Shown: positions 1 through 9,369 of the stretch, piece by piece
Numbering within the stretch: the first letter of the stretch is position 1
Layout: each line of letters begins with the position of its first letter
From: JADJYF01 sp050186725
Lineage (GTDB): Bacteria; Pseudomonadota; Gammaproteobacteria; Ga0077536
Length of the DNA: 64,000 bases
Direction of reading: 5' to 3'
Assembly (NCBI GenBank): GCA_050186725.1
Contig: JBFWYG010000007.1
Span: forward strand, 62,001 to 126,000
The notes under the pieces: model-generated
The model's database searches: none
What the model was told of the DNA's origin: nothing
The model's input: only the letters and a program-made list of their open reading frames with translations
Made by a program: the position numbers and the translations under genes

Positions 1-228
1 CTGCTCGGCGACTACGAGACGGTGTTCGCCATCCTCGCCGATCCCGCGCTGCGCGCGCGCCTGGTGGCGACCGGCCCGGACGAGACGCGGCGCCTGGCCG
101 CGCCACTGGATCCGAGCTTCGAGCGACTGCGTGCCGCCAGCGCGGGCATTGCGACCGCACTCACCCGATTCGCGCTCGCGCGCGTTGATCACTGGGGCCT
201 GCGCTTCTTCGAGCGTTGGCTGCTGTGA
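1..228 (+). CDS. 3' end of an unidentified protein (partial)
   Basis: An open frame enters from the left edge and ends at a TGA at 226-228, giving the last 75 residues of a protein. The tail is alanine- and arginine-rich and predicted mostly helical, ending in an aromatic stretch (DHWGLRFFERW). No catalytic motif falls in the visible part, so I cannot name the family. The stop lies 7 bp from the convergent end of the lolC-type gene. A GTG at 22 could start a short peptide, but the frame is open to the edge, so truncation by the window is more likely. Confidence 0.55.
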   Translation: MLGDYETVFAILADPALRARLVATGPDETRRLAAPLDPSFERLRAASAGIATALTRFALARVDHWGLRFFERWLL

Positions 229-235
229 GCGCCGT

Positions 236-1483
236 TCAGTCGAAATGCACGGCCCGTGCCGGCTCGATGGACGCCGCGCGCAGCGCCGGGTAGACCGTCG
301 CGAGGAGCGACAGCGCGAGGCTGGCCGAACTCACCGCGAGCAGATCCGGCAGGCGCAGCTCCGCAGGCAGGTAGTCGAGGAAATAGACGTCGGGATTCAG
401 CAGGTCGACGCCGAGCAGACCTTCAAGGAAGTTCATCACCGCCTGGCTCTCGCTCGCGCCCCAGGCGCCGAGCGCCACGCCGAGCAGCGCGCCCAGCGCG
501 CCGAGCAGCAGGCCATTGACCAGGAACAGCCCGAGGATCTGGCCGCGGCTGGTACCGATGGTCCGCAGGATGGCGATGTCGCGGGTCTTCTCGGTGACCG
601 TCATGATCATGTTGGCGGCGATGTTGAACGCGGCCACCGCGATGATCAGCACGAGGATCACGAACATGATGCGCTTCTGCGACTCGAGCGCGAGGAAGAA
701 ATTGCGTTCGTACTGGGTCCAGTCCACGGCGCGCAGTTCGTCGCCGAGACGCGCGGCCAGCGCGGCGCTGCGCGCCGGCGCCTCGGCGGCATCGGTGAAC
801 CGCGTGCGCACGCCGGATATCGCGGCGCCGAAGTTGAACAGCACACGGGCGCGATCGAGGTGGGTCAGGAGCAGGCGCCCGTCGTACTGGTGCATGCCGG
901 TATGGAAGGTGCCCATGATCGTCAGCCGCTCGTAGCGGGGCGGGGCGCTGCGCCCGTCGGCCAGCCACTGGGGCACGACCAGCGTGACCGTGTCGCCGAC
1001 GGCGGCGCCGAGCTTGGCGGCCAGCGTATCGCCCGCGAGCACGCCCTGGCCGGTTGGCGTGAGCGTCTCCAGCAGGCCGGGCGCCAGGTAGTGGGCGAGG
1101 TCCGTCACCTGGCTCTCGCGCTCCGGAACGATGCCCTCGACCATCACGCCGGTGACCTTGCCCTTGCGCGTCAGCATGCCGCTCGCGCGCAGGTAGGGCG
1201 TGGCCGCCACCAGTCCTTCCTGTCCGCGCAGACCGGCGTCCAGCGCCGGCCAGTCGAGAATCACGCCACGCGCGCTCAGCAGCACGGCGTGGGACGACAT
1301 GCCTAGCACGTGGCGCACCACCTCCCGTTCGAAGCCGTTCATGACCGACAGCACGATGATCAGCGCCGCGACGCCGAGGGCAATACCGGCGACGGACACC
1401 ACGCTGACGAAGCTCGCGAAGCGATTGCGACGCTTGGTCGTGACGTAGCGCAGGGCGACGAACAGCGGGAAGGGCTGGAACAC
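236..1483 (-). CDS. lolC: Lipoprotein-releasing ABC transporter permease (LolC/LolE family)
   Basis: This 415-residue inner-membrane protein matches the LolC/E permeases, which with the LolD ATPase extract lipoproteins from the inner membrane and pass them to LolA. The N-terminus (FVALRYVTTKRRNRF) and the first membrane segment with its SVMNGFE follow-on are characteristic. A periplasmic domain of about 220 residues follows, then three C-terminal membrane segments. The length fits the family (about 400). The start is a GTG at 1483; no better ATG is nearby. No lolD lies downstream because the next gene is convergent, so any LolD partner must be outside the window. LolC and LolE cannot be told apart safely from sequence alone. 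Confidence 0.9.
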   Translation of the reverse strand: MFQPFPLFVALRYVTTKRRNRFASFVSVVSVAGIALGVAALIIVLSVMNGFEREVVRHVLGMSSHAVLLSARGVILDWPALDAGLRGQEGLVAATPYLRASGMLTRKGKVTGVMVEGIVPERESQVTDLAHYLAPGLLETLTPTGQGVLAGDTLAAKLGAAVGDTVTLVVPQWLADGRSAPPRYERLTIMGTFHTGMHQYDGRLLLTHLDRARVLFNFGAAISGVRTRFTDAAEAPARSAALAARLGDELRAVDWTQYERNFFLALESQKRIMFVILVLIIAVAAFNIAANMIMTVTEKTRDIAILRTIGTSRGQILGLFLVNGLLLGALGALLGVALGAWGASESQAVMNFLEGLLGVDLLNPDVYFLDYLPAELRLPDLLAVSSASLALSLLATVYPALRAASIEPARAVHFD

Positions 1484-1539
1484 GGGCGGGCCGGGTTGGG
1501 CGACTGCGCGGATTATGTCACGGCGCGCGCGTTCGCCTT

Positions 1540-1570
1540 AAAACGAGGGGGCGTCTTTCGACGCCCCCTC
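1540..1570 (-). terminator. Rho-independent terminator, minus strand
   Basis: A perfect 11-bp stem (GAGGGGGCGTC, 1545-1555, with its complement at 1560-1570) encloses a 4-base loop that reads GAAA on the minus strand. It is followed on that strand by GTTTTAAGG. It would end transcripts coming from the GFA/DUF2237 pair or from a small RNA in the intervening 180 bp. There is no T run on the plus side. Confidence 0.75.
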
Positions 1571-1745
1571 TGAAGGGTCGCACTTAGAGAGGAGTAACAC
1601 CCGACCATTGGGCGGGTCGTGTGTTGAACTTGGTTTAGCAGCAACTGTGCCAATGCGGACTTCACCGTGGATCAGCCACTTGAGGCCGGCGCCTGACGAG
1701 GCATTGCACCGCCGACGCACAGCGCGGCACAGCGCTGGTGCGCCG
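1571..1745 (-). other. Structured 3' UTR or small-RNA candidate
   Basis: This 175-bp stretch between the GFA stop codon and the strong terminator has no convincing gene. Read on the minus strand it contains a hairpin around 1600-1624 (CGACC paired with GGTCG, extended past one mismatch by four more pairs) and then runs directly into the terminator. That layout fits a structured 3' UTR or an independently made small RNA. It does not match features I know for 6S RNA, tmRNA, RNase P RNA or SRP RNA. Low certainty. Confidence 0.25.
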
Positions 1746-1750
1746 CGTGC

Positions 1751-2164
1751 TCAATCGACGGTACGCGCGGTGAGGGCAGCGGCATGGCGTTCCCAGTCAC
1801 GACCGTCAAAGGTGTCTATCAAGACGGTCTCGAAGGTGCCTGGCGCGATGCAACGCAGGTTGACGCTGTAGCCGTCAGGGTTGGAGCGGGGGACATAGAA
1901 CGACTTCACGCCGCAGTGGCGGCAGAAGGTATGGCGGGCCGTCCCGGTGTTGAACGCATACGTGACCAGGGAGTCGGCGCCGGTCAGCAGCGTGAAGCGT
2001 CTCGCGGCCACCAGCCAATGCAGGTAGCCGGCCTTGCGGCAGATCGAGCAGTTGCAGTCCTCGACGCGAATCTCGCGCGGCCCGAGCACCTGGAAGCGCA
2101 CTGCGCCACAGTGGCAGGCGCCCTGGTGCAGGCGCTCGGCCACGCTCGCGCCGTCTTCAGGCAT
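1751..2164 (-). CDS. GFA-domain (CENP-V/GFA) zinc protein
   Basis: This 137-residue protein has the GFA fold, a small cysteine-rich zinc-binding domain named after glutathione-dependent formaldehyde-activating enzyme. The visible metal ligands are CHCGAV near residue 17, CNCSICRK near 37 and CRHCG near 80, in the spacing usual for the family. Most GFA proteins have no proven activity, so a formaldehyde role is not established. Its ATG lies 8 bp inside the end of the DUF2237 gene upstream, so the two are probably translationally coupled. Transcription likely ends at the hairpin near 1545. Confidence 0.85.
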   Translation of the reverse strand: MPEDGASVAERLHQGACHCGAVRFQVLGPREIRVEDCNCSICRKAGYLHWLVAARRFTLLTGADSLVTYAFNTGTARHTFCRHCGVKSFYVPRSNPDGYSVNLRCIAPGTFETVLIDTFDGRDWERHAAALTARTVD

Positions 2165-2528
2165 CGCGGATCGCGCAGCGCTCCAGCACTTCCAGCGGCA
2201 CCATGCCGAGCACCGAGCGGTGGGTCGCGCCCAGGTGCACGCGCGCGATGATGCCGGCCTCGAAGGCCTCTATCCAACGCGAGAGACACACGCACCAGCG
2301 ATCGCCGGGCAGCAGACCGGGGAAACCGATCTCGAGGCGCGGCGCGAGCAGGTCGTTGCCGCGGGCGCGGGAGAACAGCAGGAACTCCTCGCTCATCTCC
2401 ACGCAGATGGTGTGCTCGCCCAGGTCTTCGCCCGAGGTGTTGCAGCAGCCGTCGCGGTAGTAGCCGGTGAGCGGGTCGCGCGAGCAGGTTTCGAGCGGCT
2501 GACCGAGGACGTTGAGGCTGGGCTGCAT
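2157..2528 (-). CDS. DUF2237 family protein
   Basis: This 123-residue soluble protein fits the DUF2237 family almost end to end: NVLGQPLETCS, DPLTGYYRDGCC, GNDLLAP and PGDRWCVC are hallmark segments. The biochemical role of the family is unknown. I chose the ATG at 2528 because homologues start just before the NVLG motif; a longer upstream frame is arginine-rich and lacks family similarity. Its stop overlaps the start of the GFA gene by 8 bp, forming a two-gene operon. Confidence 0.85.
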   Translation of the reverse strand: MQPSLNVLGQPLETCSRDPLTGYYRDGCCNTSGEDLGEHTICVEMSEEFLLFSRARGNDLLAPRLEIGFPGLLPGDRWCVCLSRWIEAFEAGIIARVHLGATHRSVLGMVPLEVLERCAIRDA

Positions 2529-2635
2529 GGGAACACTCGTGGCGGGAAAGAAGCGCGCGGCGCGTGGGCCGGCGCGGGGCAATGGTAGACTTCGGCGCAC
2601 GCGAGCGGCAAGCAAGCCGCGCATCCGCTACCACC

Positions 2636-3199
2636 ATGACCGCAGTCCGCACCCATCGCCCGCTCCTCAAGTTCGGCCGCGCCTGCGGGCTGATCGCGCT
2701 GCTGTGGGTGGCCTGTCCCGCGTGGGCGGCGCCGAGCCTCGCACCGGACTGGACACTCACCCGTAGCGATGGCCAGCCGCTGCACTTCCAGGAAGATGCG
2801 CGCGGCAACTACGCGGTGCTGTTCTTCTGGACGACATGGTGCCCGCATTGCGCGCGGGCCTTGCCTTACCTGGAAGCGCTGCGCCAGGAGTTCGCGCCGC
2901 GCGGCGTACGCTTCTACGCGCTCGACATCTGGGAAGATGGCGACGCGGTCGCCTATTTCCACGCCCACGGCTACCATCTGCCCTTGTTCCTGGCAGCCGA
3001 CCTGGTGGCGGAGGAGTACGGCATCGAGGGCACCCCAGGCACCGTCGTGGTGGACCCCGAGGGCCAGCTCGTCGATCTCGCCCTCGATGGTCTGCCCCCG
3101 GCGCGCATGGCGGAGAAGCTGCGTGCCCATCTCGCGCAACACGTGCCGCCTACGACGGTCGAAACTTCGTTCCCGCCGCCGCCCGGCGGCACGCACTGA
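2636..3199 (+). CDS. Periplasmic TlpA/ResA-like thiol-disulfide protein
   Basis: The 187-residue product begins with a basic stretch and a hydrophobic signal segment ending near AWA (about residue 31). A thioredoxin fold follows with the redox motif WCPHC (cysteines 69 and 72) and the cis-proline region GIEGTPGTVVVD. TlpA/ResA-type proteins reduce disulfides in the periplasm, often for cytochrome c maturation or protein repair. It lies 15 bp upstream of msrA on the same strand. Co-transcription would link disulfide and methionine-sulfoxide repair, but the MsrA here has no obvious signal peptide. The ATG at 2636 is chosen over an in-frame start at 2564 because it directly precedes the signal peptide. 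Confidence 0.85.
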   Translation: MTAVRTHRPLLKFGRACGLIALLWVACPAWAAPSLAPDWTLTRSDGQPLHFQEDARGNYAVLFFWTTWCPHCARALPYLEALRQEFAPRGVRFYALDIWEDGDAVAYFHAHGYHLPLFLAADLVAEEYGIEGTPGTVVVDPEGQLVDLALDGLPPARMAEKLRAHLAQHVPPTTVETSFPPPPGGTH

Positions 3200-3214
3200 A
3201 CTGGAGAAGCAAGC

Positions 3215-3853
3215 ATGATGTTCGGACGACGCAAGGCGATGAACCTGCCGGCCCCGCACGAGGCCCTGCCGGGGCGCGCGGCGACCATGCCGGTGCCCGA
3301 GCGCCATTTCGTGCTCGGCACGCCCCTGGTCGGCCCGTTTCCCGCGGGCTGCGAGGTGGCGTATTTCGGTCTCGGCTGTTTCTGGGGCGCGGAAAAGCGC
3401 TTCTGGAACACGCCCGGGGTCTATACCACCGCCGTCGGCTACGCGGGCGGCATCACCCCCAACCCGACCTATCACGAAGTCTGTACTGGCATGACCGGGC
3501 ACAACGAAGTGGTGATGGTGGTCTTCGATACCGCCAAGACCGACTTCGGCTCGCTGCTCAAGGTGTTCTGGGAATCCCACGATCCGACCCAGGGCATGCG
3601 CCAGGGCAATGACCTCGGCACGCAGTACCGCTCGGGCGTGTACTGCACGAGCCAGGCCCAGGCTCAGCACGCGCAGGCTTCGCTGGAGCGCTACCAGAGC
3701 GCGTTGGCGGGCGCGGGTTACGGCCCCATCACGACCGAGGTGCTGGCCGCCCCGGCGTTCTATTACGCCGAGGAATATCATCAGCAATACCTGGCCAAGA
3801 ACCCCGACGGCTACTGCGGCCTGGGCGGCACGGGCGTGCGCTGCTCGAACTAG
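3215..3853 (+). CDS. msrA: Peptide-methionine (S)-S-oxide reductase
   Basis: MsrA reduces methionine-S-sulfoxide in proteins and free methionine with thioredoxin as the usual reductant. The 212-residue protein has the active-site motif GCFWGAE (catalytic Cys55), the family segments GYAGG, YHEVCTG and HNEVV, and the ESHDPTQ block. C-terminal cysteines (GYCGLGGTGVRC) can act as resolving residues. About 40 residues precede the core, as in E. coli MsrA; no export signal is evident. It follows the TlpA-like gene by 15 bp. Its TAG stop overlaps the stop of the convergent molybdoenzyme gene. Confidence 0.95.
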   Translation: MMFGRRKAMNLPAPHEALPGRAATMPVPERHFVLGTPLVGPFPAGCEVAYFGLGCFWGAEKRFWNTPGVYTTAVGYAGGITPNPTYHEVCTGMTGHNEVVMVVFDTAKTDFGSLLKVFWESHDPTQGMRQGNDLGTQYRSGVYCTSQAQAQHAQASLERYQSALAGAGYGPITTEVLAAPAFYYAEEYHQQYLAKNPDGYCGLGGTGVRCSN

Positions 3854-6096
3854 GCGTCAAATAACAGGGGCAGCCGCCTGCGCGGCTGGCCGTCCAGCGC
3901 CAGCAGGGCGTTGGACACGGCCGGCGCGATGGGCGGCGTGCCTGGTTCGCCGACGCCGCCGGGCGGCGCTTCGCTCGGTTCGATGTGTACATCGATGCGC
4001 GGCGCGTCGGCCAGGGTGACGAGCCGGTAGTCACCGAAGTTGCGCGAGCGGATCTCGCCGTCGCCGAACACCGCCTCGCCGCGCAGCGCCGCGCTGAGTC
4101 CGAACAGGATGCCGCTCTCCATCTGCGCGGTGACGATGGCGGGATTGACCACCGTGCCGCAATCGACCACGCACACCACGCGGCGCACGCGCACAGCAGC
4201 ACCTTGCAATTCGACCTCGGCGCACTGCGCCACCATCGAACCGAAGGACTCGTGCAGCGCGAGTCCGCGCGCCACGCCCGCAGGCAGCGGCGCGCGCCAG
4301 TCGCAGACCTCGGCCAGTCGCGTCAGCACACGCCACGCGCGGCTGTCCGGCGCGAGGTGGTCGAGCCGGAACTCGAGGGGCGAGCGCCCGGCGGCGCGCG
4401 CCAGTTCGTCGATGAAACACTCGGTGAAGTAGGCGTTGTGGGAATGACCGACGCTGCGCCAGAAGCCCACGGCCAGCGGCACGTCGCATACCGCGTGGGC
4501 GACGTGGCGATGGGGCGTGCGATAGGGCAGCCAGGCCGCGCCCTCGACGTTGGTGCGTTCGAAGCCGAGCAGCGGCAGTTCGGGAAAGGCGCGTTGCAGC
4601 ACCGCGCGGGTCACGGCCGGCGAGGCGATGAGGTTCTCCCACGCGAGGATGCGACCCTCCGCGGACAGGCGCGCGCGGAAGCGTGACAGCGCCGCGGGTC
4701 GGTAGCTGTCGTGCTGCATGTCCTGCTCGCGCGAGTAGAGCAGTTTGACCGTTCGGCCTCGCAGGGTGCGCGCGATGGCGAGCGCGCGCAGCATCACGTC
4801 AGGTTCGATGCGCCGGCCGAAGCCGCCCCCCAGCAAGGGCGTGTGCAGCGTGACCGCGTCCTGGGGCAGGTCGAGCGCGCGGGCGGCGATGAGGCGCAGC
4901 AGGTCCGGCGCCTGGTTGCCGCACCAGATCTCCGCCTGCGAGGCGTCGACCCGTGCCGTGCAGTTCATGGGCTCCATGCAGGCGTGGGCGAGGAAGGGTG
5001 CTCGATACTCGGCCGCGATCACCTCCGCATCACCGGCCAGCGCGGCGCTCGCGTCGCCCAGGCTCTCGTAGGTCTGCGTGTCTCCATCGTCCAAGGCCTT
5101 CGCATAAGCGGCGAACACCGCGTCGGTGGAATCGAGTCCGGCGGCACCCCTGGCGAAGCTCGGCGGCGCCGCCTCGAGCGCGCGTTCCGCCTGCCACCAG
5201 CTCTTCGCCACCACCGCCACCGCGTCAGGCAGCGTGACCACGGCCTCCACGCCGGGTTGCCGTCGCAGCGCGGCTTCGTCCACCGACCGTGGCGGGCCGC
5301 CGCCCGCGGGCGCGATCCGTATGGCCGCGTGCAGCAGGTCAGGGGTCCGCACATCGACGCCGAACAGCGCGCTGCCGTCGCACTTGCCGGCGGTGTCCAG
5401 GCGCGGCGCGGGCGTGCCGAGCAGGCGCCACGCCTCACGCGGCTTGCAGACGATGGGATCGGGCGGTGTCAGCAGGGCGGCCTCAGCCGCGAGCGCGCCG
5501 TAGCCGAGACGGCGGCCGCTAGCCGCATGCAGCACGGCCCCGTCGGTGGTGGTGAGTTCCGCCACCGGCGTGGCGAGACGCGCCGCGGCCGCGCGCAGCA
5601 GCATGTCGCGCGCGGCCGCGCCGGCGGCGCGCATGGTCAGCCAGGCGTCGCGCACGCTGGTGCTGCCGCCCGTGGCCTGCACGCCGAGCGCGCGCGCGAC
5701 GCGCTCCAGCGCATAGCGGCCGGTTCTGGCGAGCGCGCCCGCGTCTTCGTCGTCGAGCGGCAGCGACGCGACCACCGCCACGACGTTAGCGTAGACCTTC
5801 GCGATCGGCGCCTGCTCGACCGCCACCGAGGACCAGGGCACGTCCAGTTCCTCTGCGACCAGCATCGGCAGCGCGGTATAGACGCCCTGGCCCATCTCGG
5901 CGCGCGGCACGGCCACGGTGACGCGTCCGTCGGATGCGATGCGCAGCCAGGCGTTGAGCGCGTGTTCATCCGCGGCAGCGCGTAGAACATCGGCGTCACC
6001 CAGCAGATCGCGCGGCGCGCGCAGGACATGGCCGAGAACCAGGGCGCCACCGAGGCCCAGGCCGGATACGAGCAGACGTCGACGTGTGAGGCGCAT
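3850..6096 (-). CDS. Tat-exported molybdopterin-binding subunit, isoquinoline 1-oxidoreductase beta type
   Basis: This 748-residue protein belongs to the xanthine dehydrogenase superfamily, closest to IorB-type large subunits. The N-terminus carries a twin-arginine signal (TRRRLLVSGLG), so the mature enzyme should be periplasmic. Core markers include AEMGQGVYTALPMLVAEEL near residue 65, the molybdopterin loop GGGFGRR, and a C-terminal GGVGEPGTPP segment holding the conserved active-site glutamate. IorB enzymes hydroxylate N-heterocycles or aldehydes with a small [2Fe-2S] subunit (IorA) and often a cytochrome c. Neither partner is adjacent: the flanking genes are msrA and a divergent methyltransferase. 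The substrate is unknown. Confidence 0.85.
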   Translation of the reverse strand: MRLTRRRLLVSGLGLGGALVLGHVLRAPRDLLGDADVLRAAADEHALNAWLRIASDGRVTVAVPRAEMGQGVYTALPMLVAEELDVPWSSVAVEQAPIAKVYANVVAVVASLPLDDEDAGALARTGRYALERVARALGVQATGGSTSVRDAWLTMRAAGAAARDMLLRAAAARLATPVAELTTTDGAVLHAASGRRLGYGALAAEAALLTPPDPIVCKPREAWRLLGTPAPRLDTAGKCDGSALFGVDVRTPDLLHAAIRIAPAGGGPPRSVDEAALRRQPGVEAVVTLPDAVAVVAKSWWQAERALEAAPPSFARGAAGLDSTDAVFAAYAKALDDGDTQTYESLGDASAALAGDAEVIAAEYRAPFLAHACMEPMNCTARVDASQAEIWCGNQAPDLLRLIAARALDLPQDAVTLHTPLLGGGFGRRIEPDVMLRALAIARTLRGRTVKLLYSREQDMQHDSYRPAALSRFRARLSAEGRILAWENLIASPAVTRAVLQRAFPELPLLGFERTNVEGAAWLPYRTPHRHVAHAVCDVPLAVGFWRSVGHSHNAYFTECFIDELARAAGRSPLEFRLDHLAPDSRAWRVLTRLAEVCDWRAPLPAGVARGLALHESFGSMVAQCAEVELQGAAVRVRRVVCVVDCGTVVNPAIVTAQMESGILFGLSAALRGEAVFGDGEIRSRNFGDYRLVTLADAPRIDVHIEPSEAPPGGVGEPGTPPIAPAVSNALLALDGQPRRRLPLLFDA

Positions 6097-6169
6097 GGCG
6101 CGCGGGCGCTTTCCCTGGAACCTGGGCCCACGCTAGCCGCGGGTGGCCAGCGCTGTAAAGGCCCGCGCG

Positions 6170-6214
6170 CGTGGACAAGCAGCGATGCCCGGCTAAGATG
6201 CGCGCTTGTCCACG
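6170..6214 (+). promoter_or_regulatory. 11-bp inverted repeat overlapping a sigma-70-like promoter
   Basis: The arms CGTGGACAAGC (6170-6180) and GCTTGTCCACG (6204-6214) are perfect complements, separated by 23 bp, so their centres are about three helical turns apart. Within them, TGGACA (6172-6177) and TAAGAT (6194-6199), with a 16-bp spacer, resemble -35 and -10 boxes. The right arm ends 12 bp before the methyltransferase ATG at 6227. This layout suits a dimeric repressor covering the promoter, or a 5' UTR hairpin. No binding protein can be named. Confidence 0.4.
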
Positions 6215-6226
6215 ACGAGCGCGGCG

Positions 6227-6991
6227 ATGAATCAGCAGATCTGGAACCCCGACGACTACATCCGCCACGCGAGCTTCGTCGCCGACATGGCCGCCGACCT
6301 GGTCGACTGGCTGGCGCCCCAGGCCGGTGAGCGGGTGCTCGACCTCGGCTGCGGGGACGGGGCGCTGACCCTGCAAGTGCAGGCCCACGGCTGCGCGGTG
6401 CTCGCCGTCGACAGCAGCGCCGAGCAGGTGGCGCGCGCGGTCGAGCGCGGGCTGGACGCGCACGTGGTGGACGGTGAGCGTCTTGCTTACCGCGAGCAAT
6501 TCGACGCGGTGTTCAGCAACGCCGCGCTGCACTGGATGAAGCGCCCCGCGGCGGTGATCGACGGCGTGTGGCACGCGCTGAAGCCCGGCGGACGCTTCGT
6601 CGCGGAGATGGGCGGCGCGGGCAACGTGCAGAGCGTGGCGCGCGCGGCCGGCGAACTGCTCGCCGCGCAAGGGGTGGACGTGGCGGCGTGGAACCCCTGG
6701 TATTTCCCCACCCCGGAGGCCTACCGCGAACTCCTCGAGGCGCGCGGCTTCGAGGTCGAAGCGATGCAGCTCTTCGCGCGGCCCACGCCGCAGGGCGGCG
6801 ACGTGGTGCACTGGCTGCGGCTGTTCGCGCAGTCCTTCGCGGCGCCACTGGCGCCTGAGGCGCGCGAGCCGTTCTACGCGGAACTCGCGGAGCGCCTGCG
6901 CCCCACGCTGCAGGACGCCGATGGCCGCTGGGTGCTGGATTACGTGCGCCTGCGTTTCAGCGCGCGGCGTCCCGAAGGAGAATCGGCATGA
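6227..6991 (+). CDS. Class I SAM-dependent methyltransferase
   Basis: This 254-residue cytoplasmic protein has a Rossmann-type methyltransferase fold: VLDLGCGDGALT (motif I, SAM binding) near residue 38, a motif II acid in VLAVDSS, and FSNAALHWM, a signature shared with trans-aconitate and related methyltransferases. The C-terminal region (WYFPTPEAYRELLEARGF) also matches that group. The substrate is not settled. I chose the ATG at 6227; an in-frame TTG at 6206 would add seven residues but lies inside the inverted repeat. The stop overlaps the following crotonase start by 4 bp. Confidence 0.8.
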   Translation: MNQQIWNPDDYIRHASFVADMAADLVDWLAPQAGERVLDLGCGDGALTLQVQAHGCAVLAVDSSAEQVARAVERGLDAHVVDGERLAYREQFDAVFSNAALHWMKRPAAVIDGVWHALKPGGRFVAEMGGAGNVQSVARAAGELLAAQGVDVAAWNPWYFPTPEAYRELLEARGFEVEAMQLFARPTPQGGDVVHWLRLFAQSFAAPLAPEAREPFYAELAERLRPTLQDADGRWVLDYVRLRFSARRPEGESA

Positions 6992-7764
6992 GCATGAGCT
7001 TCGAGACACGTGCCCTCGACGAGGGCGTCGCACTGGACGCGCGGCTGCGCGGCACGCTGCGCTTGAACCTGGTGGACCGCGACGTCCTGGAGCGCGCCGC
7101 GCGCGAACTCGGCGCCGCGCTCGAGAACCCGCAGATCCGCTGTGTGCTGCTGTCCGGCGTCGATGACCAGGCCTTCGTCGGCGGCGCCAATCTGCATGCG
7201 CTCGGCGGCCTCGACGGCGACACGGCCGAGGGCTTCATTCGTTCGATCCATGACTTCTGCGCGCTGCTACGCCACGCCACGGTGCCGGTGATCGCGGTGC
7301 TGCGCGGCCACTGCCTGGGCGCCGGTCTCGAGATCGCCGCGGCCTGCGACATCCGCATCTCCGACCAGAGCCTCGTGTGCGGCATGCCCGAGGTGCGGGT
7401 CGGCGTGCCGTCGGTGGTGGAAGCGGCGCTGCTGCCTGCGCTCATCGGCTGGGGGCGCACCCGCGAGCTGCTGCTGCGCGGGCATCTCATCGGCGCCGAA
7501 GAAGCGCACGCTATCGGCCTGGTGCAGCACGTGACGCACGCGGCGGCATTGGACGACCTGGCGCTCGCCATCGCCAACGACATCGCGGCCGGCGCGCCCG
7601 GCGCGCTGGCGGCGCAGAAACGCCTGATGCTGCGCTGGGAGGAGGTGGGCATGCAGGCCGCCATCGAGGCCGGGGTCGAGGCCTTCGTCGCGGCCTATCG
7701 CGAGGGGGACGAGCCGCGCCGCTACACCGAGCGCTTCTTCGCCCGCGGCCGCAAGCCGCGCTGA
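6988..7764 (+). CDS. Enoyl-CoA hydratase/isomerase family protein
   Basis: This 258-residue crotonase-fold protein has an oxyanion-hole region AFVGGANL, then GHCLGAGLEIAAACD and MPEVRVGVPS. Both glutamates that act in classical enoyl-CoA hydratases are at the expected places (E in GLEIA and E in MPEV), so hydratase activity on a 2-enoyl-CoA is plausible. The start overlaps the methyltransferase stop in an ATGA, so the two are co-translated. A link between methyl transfer and acyl-CoA hydration is not obvious and no substrate is proposed. Confidence 0.85.
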   Translation: MSMSFETRALDEGVALDARLRGTLRLNLVDRDVLERAARELGAALENPQIRCVLLSGVDDQAFVGGANLHALGGLDGDTAEGFIRSIHDFCALLRHATVPVIAVLRGHCLGAGLEIAAACDIRISDQSLVCGMPEVRVGVPSVVEAALLPALIGWGRTRELLLRGHLIGAEEAHAIGLVQHVTHAAALDDLALAIANDIAAGAPGALAAQKRLMLRWEEVGMQAAIEAGVEAFVAAYREGDEPRRYTERFFARGRKPR

Positions 7765-7774
7765 CGCGCGCCGT

Positions 7775-8719
<945 letters not shown>

Positions 8720-8820
8720 GGCGGGATTCCGGACGCGGTTGTCCACGAGTCTAACGGGCGGGGCTCGGGCTTGTAAGATCGCGGCGCGCGACGTCTCACC
8801 CATCGACCAGGAACGCCCCC

Positions 8821-9363
8821 ATGCCCGACGCCTTTCCCGACTTCCTGCCCACGCGCCTGGTGGTGCTGTCCATCGGCATCAATCCCTCGCTTCACGCGCT
8901 GCGCGCCGGTTATCCCTTCGCCTTCGCGCGCAACCGCTTCTGGCCCGCGCTGAACGCCTCGCGCCTGGTGGACGCGCCGCTGACGCCGGGACTCGCGGCC
9001 ATCGAGCATCTCGGCCAAGCGCAGGGTGTCGGTTTCACCGACGTGGTGAAGCGCGCCACACCGGGCATGCGCGGGCTCACCGCGCGGGACTACGACCGCG
9101 ATGCGCCGCGCCTCGCCGCGCTCATCGCCGCGCGGCGACCGGCGCTGCTGTGGTTCCACGGCAAGGTGGCGGCGCGCGAGTTCCTCAAGCGCGCCGTGAC
9201 GCGCGAGGTCGAGCCGGTGTGGGGGGAGCAATCCTTCGAGGTGAGCGGCGCGCGGGTATTCGTCGCGCCGAATCCGAGCCCGGCGAACGCCAGCTACTCG
9301 GTGGCCGATCTCACTGCGGCCTACGACGCGCTCGCTGACCTCCGCGCGCGCCTCGGCGTGTAA
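8821..9363 (+). CDS. mug: G/U mismatch-specific (Mug/TDG-type) DNA glycosylase
   Basis: This 180-residue protein fits the Mug/TDG family, which removes uracil, thymine or ethenocytosine opposite guanine in duplex DNA. The N-terminal catalytic segment is SIGINPS, with the Asn of the GINP motif, followed by NRFWPALN. The C-terminal loop PNPSPAN matches the NPSG-type loop that intercalates into DNA. The protein is slightly longer than E. coli Mug (168). It stands alone between a divergent deacetylase gene and the convergent prc gene. Confidence 0.85.
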   Translation: MPDAFPDFLPTRLVVLSIGINPSLHALRAGYPFAFARNRFWPALNASRLVDAPLTPGLAAIEHLGQAQGVGFTDVVKRATPGMRGLTARDYDRDAPRLAALIAARRPALLWFHGKVAAREFLKRAVTREVEPVWGEQSFEVSGARVFVAPNPSPANASYSVADLTAAYDALADLRARLGV

Positions 9364-9369
9364 CCTCCC

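Noticed and set aside
1571..1745. 6S RNA, tmRNA or RNase P RNA
   Set aside because: The conserved landmarks of these RNAs (tmRNA acceptor end, RNase P P4 core, 6S central bubble) are not seen.
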